A stretch of DNA of 26,959 nt. It comes from Branchiostoma floridae (Eukaryota; Chordata; Leptocardii; Amphioxiformes; Branchiostomatidae). The notes beneath the pieces are model-generated. The model saw only the letters and a list, made by a program, of their open reading frames with translations. It ran no database searches and was not told the origin of the DNA. The position numbers were made by a program, and so were the translations under genes. The DNA lies in NCBI RefSeq assembly GCF_000003815.2, contig NC_049979.1, positions 27,311,296 to 27,338,254 on the forward strand, read 5' to 3'. Below, in pieces: positions 9,220-18,689 of this stretch; the stretch's first letter is position 1; every line of letters starts with the position of its first letter.

Positions 9220-9338
9220 TCTCTCGCGCTGGGGGCCGACTGCGGCCGGAGGCGGCCTGGTGTTCACTTGTCCGTCCGGCTCCATGGGTCAAGCTCCGGC
9301 CCACACGTGGTGACCTGCTGTGTTGACCCTCTGGCCGT
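9220..9338 (-). other. Probable 5' leader exon with an upstream ORF
   Basis: A GC-rich 119-bp stretch on the minus strand with a very good acceptor (GTTGTCCTTTCCCCAG) and a consensus donor (GTAAGTACT). Its ATG at 9285 opens MEPDGQVNTRPPPAAVGPQR... If joined to the exon at 9048-9120, this frame runs 44 codons and stops at TAG (9054-9052), overlapping the MGHC start in another frame. In the MGHC frame a TGA lies inside this exon with no later ATG. So the exon is best read as leader with an overlapping upstream ORF. It could instead be the coding start of another isoform. Confidence 0.55.
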
Positions 9339-9428
9339 CTGGGGAAAGGACAACAGACAGGGCAAATTGACTTAGCATTCCCGTGAACGTAGACACAGAG
9401 TTGGAGACACAGAAATATGTTTATAATC

Positions 9429-9766
9429 CAGGGCTCAAAATACTATTTTTCTGCATACCTGCACTGGTGCAGGTAACATTGAAAATTACCTGCACCAGAC
9501 AAATTTTACCTGCACCACTCTGAACTTAAGAATTATGAATCATACTAAAATTGTTCAGGAACCATGCATTGCTATTTTTTCTGTCATACTTTATCAATGC
9601 AGCTGATATCAATCCATACACACCTGTATCACAGGACATATATGTATAAAACTCAGTGCATGAATAAGTGCAAGTTAGATGCAGGTAGACACCAAAAATA
9701 CCTGCACAGCTCCAATATTACCTGCAGTGCACTAACCTGCATATGCAGGTGATATTTCGAGCCCTG
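9429..9766 (+). mobile_element. CAGGGCTC-ended MITE, ACCTGCACC subfamily
   Basis: The ends are CAGGGCTCAAAATA and, inverted, the final ATATTTCGAGCCCTG. The same 5-mer TAATC flanks both sides (9424-9428 and 9767-9771). The layout follows the GGTGCACC subfamily at 6601, 10985 and 11790, including CACAGCTCCAAT near the right end, but every GGGTGCAC motif is replaced by ACCTGCAC. It is non-coding. Confidence 0.9.
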
Positions 9767-9771
9767 TAATC

Positions 9772-10268
9772 GCACTAGTATATATCTGCCACAATTTTTA
9801 CACAAAACTGAAACTTTAAATACACAATAGGCCAGCAAAGGACTGCTAGCATCACCAGGAAATGTACATGTGTAACTCCTCTTATCCATATTGCATTGTA
9901 ACATATAAAATTTTCATTTTGCAGTTAGAGAGAAACTTGTCAGAATGCCATGCCATGGCAAGAGGTTATACACCAGTCCCTGACCCCTGTTGACCTTTCT
10001 AGCCGTTGCCATGGCAGCAGGTTCTCGGAGTTTGACATGCCATCTACGTGCAAGGTGACGCTCTTCGCAATGCAGTGGCAAAAGGGCCGTTTTTTTACAC
10101 ATTGGGCTGAGATACTAGTATGCACTGATCTACATAGATGCAATGCATGATATCCAGGTCTTAGGACTTATGTACAATTTGGAGATAAATGTACAGTTGT
10201 CATAAATAAGCTCATAAGATGATACATAACAGTTGTTAAGAATAAGCTTGTTTACCGTTTGGAATATG
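9772..10268. other. Intronic DNA, no gene seen
   Basis: No exon is recognised. Overlapping ORFs on both strands at 9914-10150 cover a stretch with CCATGCCATGG and GTTGCCATGGCAGC palindromes; none has good splice sites or family motifs. Confidence 0.45.
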
Positions 10269-10427
10269 CATGCTCAAGGTCGTAGGTGAAGGCCCCCACG
10301 CGGCATAAACAAAACACGACCAACATTACTATGGAAATCAGCCTACGCAGTCTGGACATGCATTAAGTATAGTCGTGACAAGAACTATAGTTGGGCCCTT
10401 TAGGCTTTAGCTCTGACCTTGGGCATG
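10269..10427. mobile_element. Possible MITE with CATGCYCAAGGTC ends
   Basis: CATGCTCAAGGTC at the left is matched in inverted form by GACCTTGGGCATG at the right, with weaker pairing continuing inward to GGCCC/GGGCCC. Target duplication not found. Confidence 0.45.
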
Positions 10428-10544
10428 TGGTCTTGAAATGGTGAATGTGCTTATACTATATCTTCTAATCATATTTTGTTTTATACATAGTATACTATAG
10501 GTCACTAGCATCGTGGTATTATTGCTAAATAGCTGCCATATATT

Positions 10545-10640
10545 GTACAATATCTGTATCTATATAGCTGGTATAACTGCCCTTCGGCATAACACACCAG
10601 CTTCGCAGGCACGCGGCGCGGCGGCAGCTCTTTATATTAC
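10545..10640 (-). mobile_element. 3' end of a LINE/SINE-type retroelement
   Basis: On the minus strand: CGAAGCTGGTGTGTTATGCC, GAAGGGCAGTTATACCAGC, then TATATAGATACAGATA as a tail of short ATAGATACAG-like repeats. I recall this kind of tail from amphioxus retroelements; it cannot be confirmed here. There is no coding part. Confidence 0.45.
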
Positions 10641-10984
10641 ACTGAACGACACGTCACACCTAACTTTTGCACATCTACTATACCAATATACTATTCACTC
10701 ACTCATACTAGTCATAGTCATAATCATATTATTCAAATACACCAACACCTACATTTTGTACACCTATGCACATACCACCTAAACCTGTACATATGCTATA
10801 TGCATAACATCTGTCTTCTCTGTCACAACTCACAACCAGTAGAAGATGACATGATATTGTAGCTCTTCAGATAAAGAAAGAAGGTTGATAAAACCTCCTT
10901 GTTTCAAGCTAAACCAGTTCAAGATCGTTTTCACTTTCACCTGCTGACAACACATCCATATACTGTGCAATCCACATTCAGTAT

Positions 10985-11327
10985 CAGGGCTCGAAATTCA
11001 TTTTTGGAAATAGGTGCACTGGTGCACCCAACCTAGAAAATTGGGTGCACCAAAATATTTTTGGGTGCACCACATAAAACAAAGTGAATATCAGAATAAC
11101 CTAATTGCAAACCTACTAAGTTAGTAATTTGAACGGAGCTCTTCAGAAATCGGAAGTACTATGACAGTCATTCTATTATCTTTCTAACACATAGATGTCA
11201 AGAATATGGTGTTTACTTAGTATACTGTCGACATCTTAACATACATAAGCCTATGAAAATATTTGGGTGCACGGCTCCAATTTTGGGTGCACCCTGGGTG
11301 CACAAAACCCCAGTATTTCAAGCCCTG
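10985..11327 (+). mobile_element. CAGGGCTCGAAAT-ended MITE, GGTGCACC subfamily, copy 2
   Basis: Same orientation as the copy at 6601. It starts CAGGGCTCGAAATTC and ends TTTCAAGCCCTG. The 5-mer AGTAT flanks both sides (10980-10984, 11328-11332). Together with the TAATC pair at 9429-9766 this shows that the family makes 5-bp target duplications. GGGTGCACC motifs occur near both ends and are absent from the middle. Confidence 0.92.
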
Positions 11328-11660
11328 AGTATAAATTAGGAATCATTTAGGCCCTGTTCAAACTCTAACAAAAGCTACCTGTAGATGAGGTGTTGTTGTT
11401 ATCCAGTCTGATGGCTGATTTGCATATAGTAACATTGGTTGTGTTTCCATGAAATTCTGCGCTTGGCTCTTGAATATTGATTTGTGACATCAGCTAGAGA
11501 TGTTTGTCCTGAGTTGACTTGGGTGTTCATCATGTCTACATCATATTACATGTGTATGGGAGGATGCCAATTGCAACCTGGAATCCAAGTCTGCTGTGGT
11601 TTTCCCAGTCTCTCTTTGGGACAAATGAAGCTCTCTGTTGCTGGTTTAATCTTTCTTGTG

Positions 11661-11786
11661 ACCCCGGTAGGAGTTTTATGCGTTAGTTTACTTAGCCAAT
11701 CATGGGACTGGGTACATTAATTAATCCATCCCCGGTCTCCCATGATTGGTTAATCAAAGTCTGGCCATGTGAAACTCCTACTGGGT
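11661..11786. mobile_element. Foldback element with two paired arm segments
   Basis: Outer arms ACCCCGGTAGGAGTTT and AAACTCCTACTGGGT are inverted copies, and inside them CCAATCATGGGA pairs with TCCCATGATTGG. The unpaired segments between differ. It ends three bases before the MITE at 11790. Confidence 0.62.
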
Positions 11787-11789
11787 ACA

Positions 11790-12105
11790 CAGGGCTCGAA
11801 ATGCTGGGTGCATGTGCACCCAGGTGCACCCAAAATTGGAGCTGTGCACCCAAATATTTTCTTAGGTTTATGTATGTAAAGATATCAAAGTATACTTAGT
11901 ATACATGTACATCATATTCTGGACATTTAAGTGTTAGAAAGATAATAAAAATGTCTGTTGTTGAAGAATTTGAGCTTGTAACTAAGTTTTATTATTAGGT
12001 TATTACAGAAATTTAAGTGGTGCACCCAAAGTTTTTTTGGTGCACCCAATTTTTTAAGCTGGGTGCACCAGTGCACCTGATCCCAAAAATGAATTCCGAG
12101 CCCTG
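11790..12105 (-). mobile_element. CAGGGCTCGAAAT-ended MITE, GGTGCACC subfamily, copy 3 (inverted)
   Basis: Inverted relative to copies 1 and 2. It is closest to copy 1: both carry AATAACCTAATAATAAAACT when read in the same direction. The ends are CAGGGCTCGAAATG and CCGAGCCCTG. The flanks GTACA and TCAAA do not match, so the target duplication is lost or changed. Confidence 0.9.
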
Positions 12106-12556
12106 TCAAAGAGCTTCCTCTGCCACAAACAGAGCCTGCCAAACCATGGTAGACTGGATTCAATCCACCCCAAAAAGTAGGTTGGATCAATTCGAAGCAA
12201 TCCTGAATTGGGATGTTCTCATTGGAGAAAATCTATTTGAATTGATTTGAATACAAGCAATATCGCAATGATGTCATGATGACGCACTGGCAGGCAGAAA
12301 GCAGGTGGAAGACACAATATTAATCAACATATCAATTTGTGTCTTGATCAGCTAATCTGAATATTAACTAGTAGTCTAATCTGCTGACGTCCTGGTAGGC
12401 ACCTGTCATAGAATACTCTGAATCATGTAAACAAAAATAGCGATCACTTGTAATTGGCCTTTAAATGCAAAAAAACAGGAAAAACAGGACCTTAGCGATA
12501 TGATTTACTCATTAAATTATCTGTCATGTACAATGAGTTTCAGGAGAGAGAAAATA
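12106..12556. other. Intronic DNA, no gene seen
   Basis: No exon, RNA gene or clear repeat is recognised. Confidence 0.5.
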
Positions 12557-12764
12557 CTGTAAATATATTTAAGTTCGCGAGGATTTAATTTCGCGGTAGC
12601 CGGAAAAAGGACTTTTCGCGGTGGATTTAAGTTCGCGGTAACACCATAGACTGCAATCTAATATCATGATAGAAAAATGTTCGCGGTGGTTTTATATTCG
12701 CGGTGAAGTGGTCACCGCGAAAACCGCGAACATTAATCCACCGCGAACATTTCTGCATTTACAG
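12557..12764. mobile_element. 208-bp TTCGCGG-rich MITE
   Basis: The ends CTGTAAAT and ATTTACAG are inverted and flanked by TA (12555-12556, 12765-12766). Between them TTCGCG-type 6- to 7-mers occur about nine times, six facing one way and three the other, as in GTTCGCGGTGG and CCACCGCGAAC. MITEs rich in TTCGCGG are known from several marine invertebrates. The CpG-dense core stands out from the AT-rich surroundings. Confidence 0.85.
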
Positions 12765-12904
12765 TAAGTCACCCGAGGTCCGTAGCACTTTCCATTACAT
12801 GATGACATAGTCACACAGACTTTGACCTTATTTTTCCCCGACAAAGGAGTGTTAGTTACAGTATCATTCATCAGTCGCCTAAGGCTAACAGCACTTACTC
12901 TTAA

Positions 12905-14421
12905 GTCCCTAATAAACATACCCCCCGGAATAAACATACCCCCCGGACAAATCTTCAAAATCTAATAAACATACCTTCCGGAATAAACATACCCCCCGGA
13001 AAATGACCAAATTGACATGTAGATTGTGTCCATGCTACTTCTGTCCGAGTCTGAAAGAAGCAGGTAGGTTCTTTTTATTTGCTTATACCTTATACCTTAG
13101 CACCATATCAGTTAGCTGTATTTATAATGAATAACTATAGATATCTTGGTCAAATTATAATATTTCCTCCGTTTTGTAATAAAAGGTATACATAGATTTT
13201 AATAAATTCATACTAGTACTACTAGTAGTAGTAGCCCAAATGTTGAAAAATTGGGCATAGGTTCCCCGCTAAGACCCATAACCAGGGGCCAATGGCGCTT
13301 TCAAATTCAACAAGTGAAAATTTACATGATACATGCATATTCTACTTTGAACTTGAAGCAAGTAATCAATGAAAATTGTATATTACTAATAATTACTGGC
13401 ATCTCAATAAAATAATTGTATATATAGCTGCAAGTACTCAACCATATTTTCTTCAGAAATTACCACTAATTTAAACATACATCAACACTCTCAGAATAGC
13501 GTTTTGTTCATATTTCATAAACTCCTGTTTACAAAAAAGTTTTTGTGAGAACTTGTCTGTAAAAGTAGTTCATCATCTCAGGCCAAAAAAATACTAATAT
13601 GTTACAGACTAGAAATAGCTAAAATGAGAAAATCTTACGATTATTTTTGAAAGTCCACACTCTGAAAATATAAATGGCATTCTGTGTCCATTATCAACCC
13701 AAAATACGATCTTTTCGATGCGTTTACGGCATCATTTTAAAGGTCGGAATCTTGTGAACAAATCGGATGCCAGTTTTACTGTCACTGCATGTTACAAATG
13801 GCAGCCATGTTGGATCGGCTCGCAACAAGTTTTAGGCTGTTTTTACCGACGAATTCCTGCCGTTTTGGAGAATTTGCGGCGTCAAAACTCATATCACAAG
13901 GGAGTCGAGGTTCTAGTTGTTGTTTTTACGTCCATTGTTTCTTATGTGAAAGAATTTTTCTTCCGACTCGCTGCCGATAGCGCATGGAACCACACGGCCG
14001 AAAAATATATGACATGTTTTGTGGTCAGTGTTATTTTAGTTTACGATGTAAACAAAGACTTTTAAAGTTGTTTATAAACAAATGTGACTTAAAACTTCAA
14101 TGTGGCGTCTTATTTTCTCAAAATAATAACTTTTACTTTGTAGCGTCATAGCGAGATTGACCGATATGTTAAGAGTACCGCGTAATGTTTGAGTCATAGC
14201 GATGGGGAAAAAATTTATCCGCGCCGCTAATCGACTGAAAATTTGTGAATTTTGAGCAAAAATTCCAAAAAAATATGGTTAGAAAAACCCAAATTTTCAT
14301 TATTTCATGGGTTTCTGGTCCAATTTTCAAAACAATAATAAACGTACCGTCCAAAATAAGAACGTACCGGGTGGATTTTGCGGCTGAAAAAAATAAACGT
14401 CCCGGTACGTTTATTAGGGAC
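12905..14421. mobile_element. 1517-bp non-coding DNA transposon, GTCCCTAATAAAC ends, TAA duplication
   Basis: The left end GTCCCTAATAAACATACC is matched in inverted form by the right end (GTCCCTAATAAACGTACC), and TAA flanks both (12902-12904, 14422-14424). The subterminal motif AATAAACRTACC followed by CCGG occurs four times at the left end and in variants three or four times at the right. No transposase is recognised in the interior. The 3-bp TAA duplication points to a PIF/Harbinger-type transposase acting in trans. The interior includes an ORF with a possible mitochondrial presequence (13798-13980). Confidence 0.82.
13798..13980 (+). CDS. ORF inside the 1.5-kb transposon resembling a mitochondrial presequence
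   Basis: ATG in AAATGGCAGCCATG opens 60 codons starting MAAMLDRLATSFRLFLP. The first 35 residues hold several Arg and hydroxylated residues and only two acidic ones, which is the usual look of a mitochondrial targeting peptide; the later part looks random. The AAATGGC context also resembles a YY1 site common at the start of mitochondrial protein genes. There is no clear donor site. It may be a captured first exon or a chance ORF. Confidence 0.2.
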   Translation: MAAMLDRLATSFRLFLPTNSCRFGEFAASKLISQGSRGSSCCFYVHCFLCERIFLPTRCR

Positions 14422-14615
14422 TAAAGAGTACAGAGGTAGAAGGACATGTATACACATTAACAAGTATGCAAACATTAACTAAACTTGAACCATTGCCAGG
14501 GTGGGCCCTCTCCATAGCAATTATGTGTGCAGTACCAGGACAGGACAATGATCCACTTCTGTTTCCTGTTATTGGCTGACGTCACACAATATATTTGCAT
14601 ACAAATTACAGTGTA

Positions 14616-14645
14616 CGAGGGGTGCTCGATAAGAATGGGTTCTTC
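14616..14645 (+). mobile_element. Possible mariner-type terminal sequence
   Basis: TACGAGGGGTGCTCGATAAG resembles the ACGAGGGGTGTTCAATAAG ends of mariner elements. The matching opposite end was not found in the window, so this would be a truncated copy. Confidence 0.3.
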
Positions 14646-14875
14646 CAAAAGGCATTCCTTGCAAAATGGATCATTCCAAATTGACTCCAGTTCAAATTGA
14701 AAACGTGTAAGTTTCCCAATTTGCATACTCTAGTTAATCTCCAAGCAGATGTAAACAAAAACTGTCATGTTCATCATGCTCCTCAAGTGAGCTTCAGAGT
14801 GTTTAAACACCAATAGTCGAAATACAACAATATTCACCAAGAAGGTTATGCTTTACGTGCAGTCTGTGTGTTGTA

Positions 14876-14968
14876 TGTGTGTGTGTGTATATATGTCATT
14901 GTGACACATATAACTGTGCGTGTGTATGTGTGTGTCTGTCTGTCTGCGTGTGTGTGTGTGTGTCCTCA
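14876..14968. repeat. TG-rich microsatellite
   Basis: Runs of GT interrupted by TATATGTCATTGTGACACATA (a near palindrome) and by TCTGTCTGTCTG. The cysteine- and valine-rich ORF here is a product of the repeat. Confidence 0.9.
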
Positions 14969-15705
14969 CAAAAGCTAATATTTGGCAGGTGGGCATGGGT
15001 TAGGAAAATAAAGGTCAAGTCCGATAATGGGCCCCCTTGCTGCTTTCTAAGGTACAGCAGAATTTCCAGTTTTTACATCTAGTTTCTCCTAAGATCAAGG
15101 GTAAGAAGAGCCGCAAACAATCTGTGTATCTGTCACACTGATTTTACATGCCACACAAGTGTCTCAGCTAACTGCCCTATACTCTTACAAACCCAACAAA
15201 CTCAGGTCAAAGGACTAGGTATCTCACTACTCAATGGGATAAATGGCAGATGGAGATATTGTGGTATTCCAAAAGGGGATTGATACTGTCTCTAAAGGAA
15301 ACTACAGTACCTCACCAAGGCCAATCTCTTTAGTACGATCCCTCAAGGACATTCCCATGCAAAAAAGTCAAGGACTAAATAGAAGAGATTAAATGAAAGA
15401 CAATTAGGCAGTCTTTTTTAATTGTTGAAACCTCTGTTATGACAAACACATATATGAGACTCAAGAATAGAAATTTATACATTTTTCCAAATATACAAAC
15501 AAGTGTAAGTAACATGTAAGATTATCAGCATTTTCTTTTCTTTTCATAGCTCAGCGACATACCAAATAAATAAACATATATCATTATATGCTTTTACATG
15601 TATATGGGTGTGGTGTCATCTGAAATGCTGCTGTTTGTTGTCTTTGGCTGTTATCACAATAACTTGACTTGAGTTTATTTACAATTCCTGGATGCTATTT
15701 TGGAC
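14969..15705. other. Intronic DNA, no gene seen
   Basis: No exon, RNA gene or transposon end is recognised. Confidence 0.45.
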
Positions 15706-15790
15706 TAGTGCAGGCAGACATCATGAAAAACCCGCACAGCTCCAATATTACCTGCACTTACTTGCAAATGCAGATGGTTCATGTATTTTG
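15706..15790 (+). mobile_element. Relic of the ACCTGCACC MITE subfamily
   Basis: GCACAGCTCCAATATTACCT followed by GCACTT matches the right part of the element at 9429-9766. Both termini are missing. Confidence 0.65.
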
Positions 15791-16216
15791 TGCACCAGAA
15801 TTATAAATGCACTTGCGGATACGCAATGCATTTAGTGCATCATTGTAACCAAGGGGTTTTTTACCAGGATTGTTGTAACAATATTGAATGAGAAAATGAA
15901 AATCAAGGATCCCATCCTGTACCTAAGTCTCTGTGCCCACATCTGTTGTTTTGCTTACAAGAAGTCAATATGTATAAGCATAACGTTGCGTGTATACTGT
16001 AAAAAGGGGAAATGTTCACAGGGAGAAAAGGGGGTGCTTGAAACAGTTTTCAGTTCACAGTTAAAATTGCAGTGTTTTACTGTATAAGGGAAAATTTCTG
16101 CTGTGGTTCTAAATTTGTAGTTATGAGGCCACTGCAAAAAAAAACGCAAAAACATAAAACGACCGTGAACATTTCATTTTCTACAGTAGCAGCAAAATTA
16201 TGATGGCTTTGACACT

Positions 16217-16285
16217 GGGGCAACCTGAAATGCTGATGGGCAACCTACCCCTTGGTTTAGGTTGCCCAGAGCGCAACCTGGCTTT
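16217..16285. mobile_element. Possible relic of a third motif subfamily (GGGCAACCT)
   Basis: GGGCAACCT, or its inverse AGGTTGCCC, occurs four times in 70 bases, in and around CTGAAATGCTGATGGGC. The arrangement resembles the end of the CAGGGCTCGAAAT MITEs with yet another motif. Termini are not resolved. Confidence 0.3.
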
Positions 16286-16705
16286 ACAAAAACTTCCCTG
16301 GAAGGTATCCTTTTTTATAAGCTGACCATTTGACCAGTTTCAGGAAAGAAAAAGCCGCTGTATTTCCGTTTTTCCGCTGTGGCCAAAAGCTTGACAAAAC
16401 TGACTTCCGCTATGTCTCAATCTAGCTAAAAGACTGGATTTTTCTGAAGTAGTATCTTTCATTTACACATACATAATTTAGCATAACCTCATAGACTTCT
16501 TGCCTTTATTGTAATAAAAGATATAACTGCAAAATAAAAACGACAGATGTGCCCAACGTAGAGGATGAATTTTTAGTCCTAGAATCGAACGATCACGATT
16601 TTGGGTCAGAAACCTGACATGCATAGGGCATGGGTTGGTGCCCCAAAATTCCACCACATTTTACTTCATAACTAGATCACCGAGCCATGTAGAAAAGACT
16701 CCTAC

Positions 16706-16800
16706 CTTTAACAGTGTTAACTGTGTCTCTGTCAGCAAAGCGTAGCCTCTTCAGCTTCCATTTTGCAGTGAGATTCAAGAGAAAATTTGGTGCAAATGAA
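16706..16800 (-). other. Possible first (leader) exon of the minus-strand RhoGAP-like gene
   Basis: Minus strand: a stretch ending GTTAAAG before a donor GTAGGAG. It lies just downstream of a CRE/E-box/YY1-like cluster. Its ATG (CAAAATGGAAGC) opens only nine codons before TGA. Another frame is open through the stretch, but joined to the exon at 9220-9338 it meets a TGA after 17 codons. A non-coding leader is therefore the simplest reading. The transcription start is not visible. Confidence 0.35.
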
Positions 16801-16820
16801 TGACAACATCGCTAACATGG

Positions 16821-16858
16821 GCAGCCATTTTGTTTATGCCTGCTGGTCACGTGACGTC
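16821..16858 (-). promoter_or_regulatory. CRE/E-box and YY1-like cluster
   Basis: GTCACGTGACGTC (16846-16858) combines an E-box CACGTG with a CRE TGACGTC. On the minus strand AAAATGGCTGC (16821-16831) fits the YY1 core often found near transcription starts. No TATA box lies at the right distance on the minus strand. This could drive the minus-strand gene. Confidence 0.4.
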
Positions 16859-16880
16859 GGAACACGAAACCTCATCTCCG

Positions 16881-17068
16881 AGCAGATGTAGGGTGGCAGA
16901 ATGTGCGACGTTTTCTAACTGCAGAGCAACGCCATCTAGGTCATAATACATACAAATGGTCTACCTGTGCACAAGATATATAAAAGAGTCGGTTGTTACC
17001 TAATCGTAGGAATGTCGGAGACGCTTGGTGGTTAGAAAACCTTAAAATCTGTCAGCCTAACGTCTGCT
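16881..17068. mobile_element. 188-bp MITE with AGCAGAYGT ends
   Basis: Left AGCAGATGTAGGGTGGCAGA...GTTTTCTAAC and right, inverted, AGCAGACGTTAGGCTGACAG...GGTTTTCTAAC form arms of about 38 bp. The exact termini and target duplication are unclear. A TATATAAAAG string at 16977 lies inside this element. Confidence 0.65.
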
Positions 17069-17086
17069 TGTATATTACACCTTGAG

Positions 17087-18689
17087 CAGCTATATGCATA
17101 CGTGCCGTCCTACTTGCAAAGCAGATATTAGGAGGGAAGAGTTTTCTGAATGGCTACCCGTATTTCAGGCATACGGGTTTACGGAAACCCTATAGCTAGG
17201 GTGCACGGAAGTCCAGTACTGACGAACATTCTCCACTGGAAATCAAAGCAAAGTTCAGGTGCTGAAAGATGGGAGAGCGAAGGTCAAGTTCGATCATGGG
17301 TTACATTCCTCATTGGTACTGCAGCGGAACTTCTGGTTTTGACATCTCGTGTTCTGGACATGCTTTGGTCGTCATTTTCTTGAGTGGTTAATAGCTCTTG
17401 GGGCAGAGAGTGAGTGGTTTCGGGACCTGCATGTGTAGCGGCTTTTTTTAAGGGATCGATTTTCTTTCACAGTTTCAGGCTTTATTCTTTCTTCTTCATA
17501 TCTATTAAATGCGACTCCATATCTAATACGCGTGCGTGACAAAAACGAAATGAGCAAAGAAACAATATTTTCAAATTTAGATATCATAAAGCTTGCAACA
17601 CGTAATGAGGCAATAAACACGATATCACAACCAACATTACTTTTATTCCTGTATTCAATAGCAGAGTAAGTGGCACTAGTATCAATATCAAAATCATTTA
17701 CCAGTGTAAGAGTGTATCTTCTTCTTTGACAAAGGAAAGTATTCATGCCTGTATCATGCTACAAACAGTAAGTACATTCCCTGACTGCCAAGAAAAAGTG
17801 ATTTTGAAACTGTCCTTGACGATGTGTATGTATATAACGTTAACGCTAAGAGGAAAGAAATACAAATGTTCGCTGTATCAAAGTAAAGGAGATTATACGT
17901 AGACATAAATCGGTGGCGGTCTCTGATAAAACTTGATAAAATCAGTGACTAAGCGCTCATATACTTAGCAGTTGAGCAAAAGTCACCTCCTGCCCAACGT
18001 TTAATGCGAATCTGTCGGCAATTTCGATCTTTATACCAACATAGTCGGGGTTACAATAGCTGTACAGCGCAATGACATACAGAAGCGCCGACTTGCGGAC
18101 AGAAATATTATTACACTGTGCCATTATTCCTGGCCGAAAGATTTTGATTTCTTATCTGTGATTGGTCAATTTGATAATGTATTAATCCTCCTCATTAGTA
18201 GAAATGGTACCCATAATTTAATACCTACGGTACATTTTACGGCGTCTAACTGTCTGCTATTGGATACCTTTGACCAATCCTATCAATGATATATTCCGCT
18301 ATAGCCAATCAACGTCAAGTTTTTTCCGCAACAGCGCAAAGATCTGCATTTTGATATTTGATCACTAGGGGGCATTGTGAGACCGTGAGCAATTCGAATA
18401 AACCCGTGTCCCGAAAATAAAGCATTTTAGGGCTTTAACATATCTGAAATTTGTTGTTTAGTTGCACAGCTGTTGAATAACGTGGAATCTGTTCTATTCT
18501 AGCTATGATTTGCTCCTCTGATGATCGCTTCTGTCGAATTTAGAGCTACAATATTTGATCGATTCCAAGGTTGCGCTAGTTTGGGAGGGGAGGGTAACGT
18601 CAAATTGTCTGAACCGTATTAGATAGACATGTTAGCTGATACACAATTCTCCTCCTTACAATACCCACGGCTAGGTGTATGAAGTGATT
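17087..18689. other. No gene firmly seen; tandem hairpins and CCAAT boxes
   Basis: Contains two adjacent hairpins at 17156-17203, a 124-codon AT-rich minus-strand ORF at 17372-17746 with no recognisable motif, and four CCAAT/ATTGG boxes between 18160 and 18310. Splice sites supporting an exon were not found. Confidence 0.4.

Noticed and set aside
16706-16800. Coding exon with a KWKLKRLRFADRDTVNTVK-type frame
   Set aside because: The frame has no start codon and, joined to the next leader exon, soon stops; a non-coding leader is simpler.
16977-16986. TATATAAAAG as a TATA box for the plus-strand ORF at 17150-17383
   Set aside because: It lies inside a MITE with long inverted arms, and the 77-codon ORF covers tandem hairpins and shows no family motif.
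17372-17746. 124-codon minus-strand ORF
   Set aside because: No motif, no favourable start context and an AT-driven composition rich in Ile, Asn and Ser; this length is expected by chance in 27 kb.
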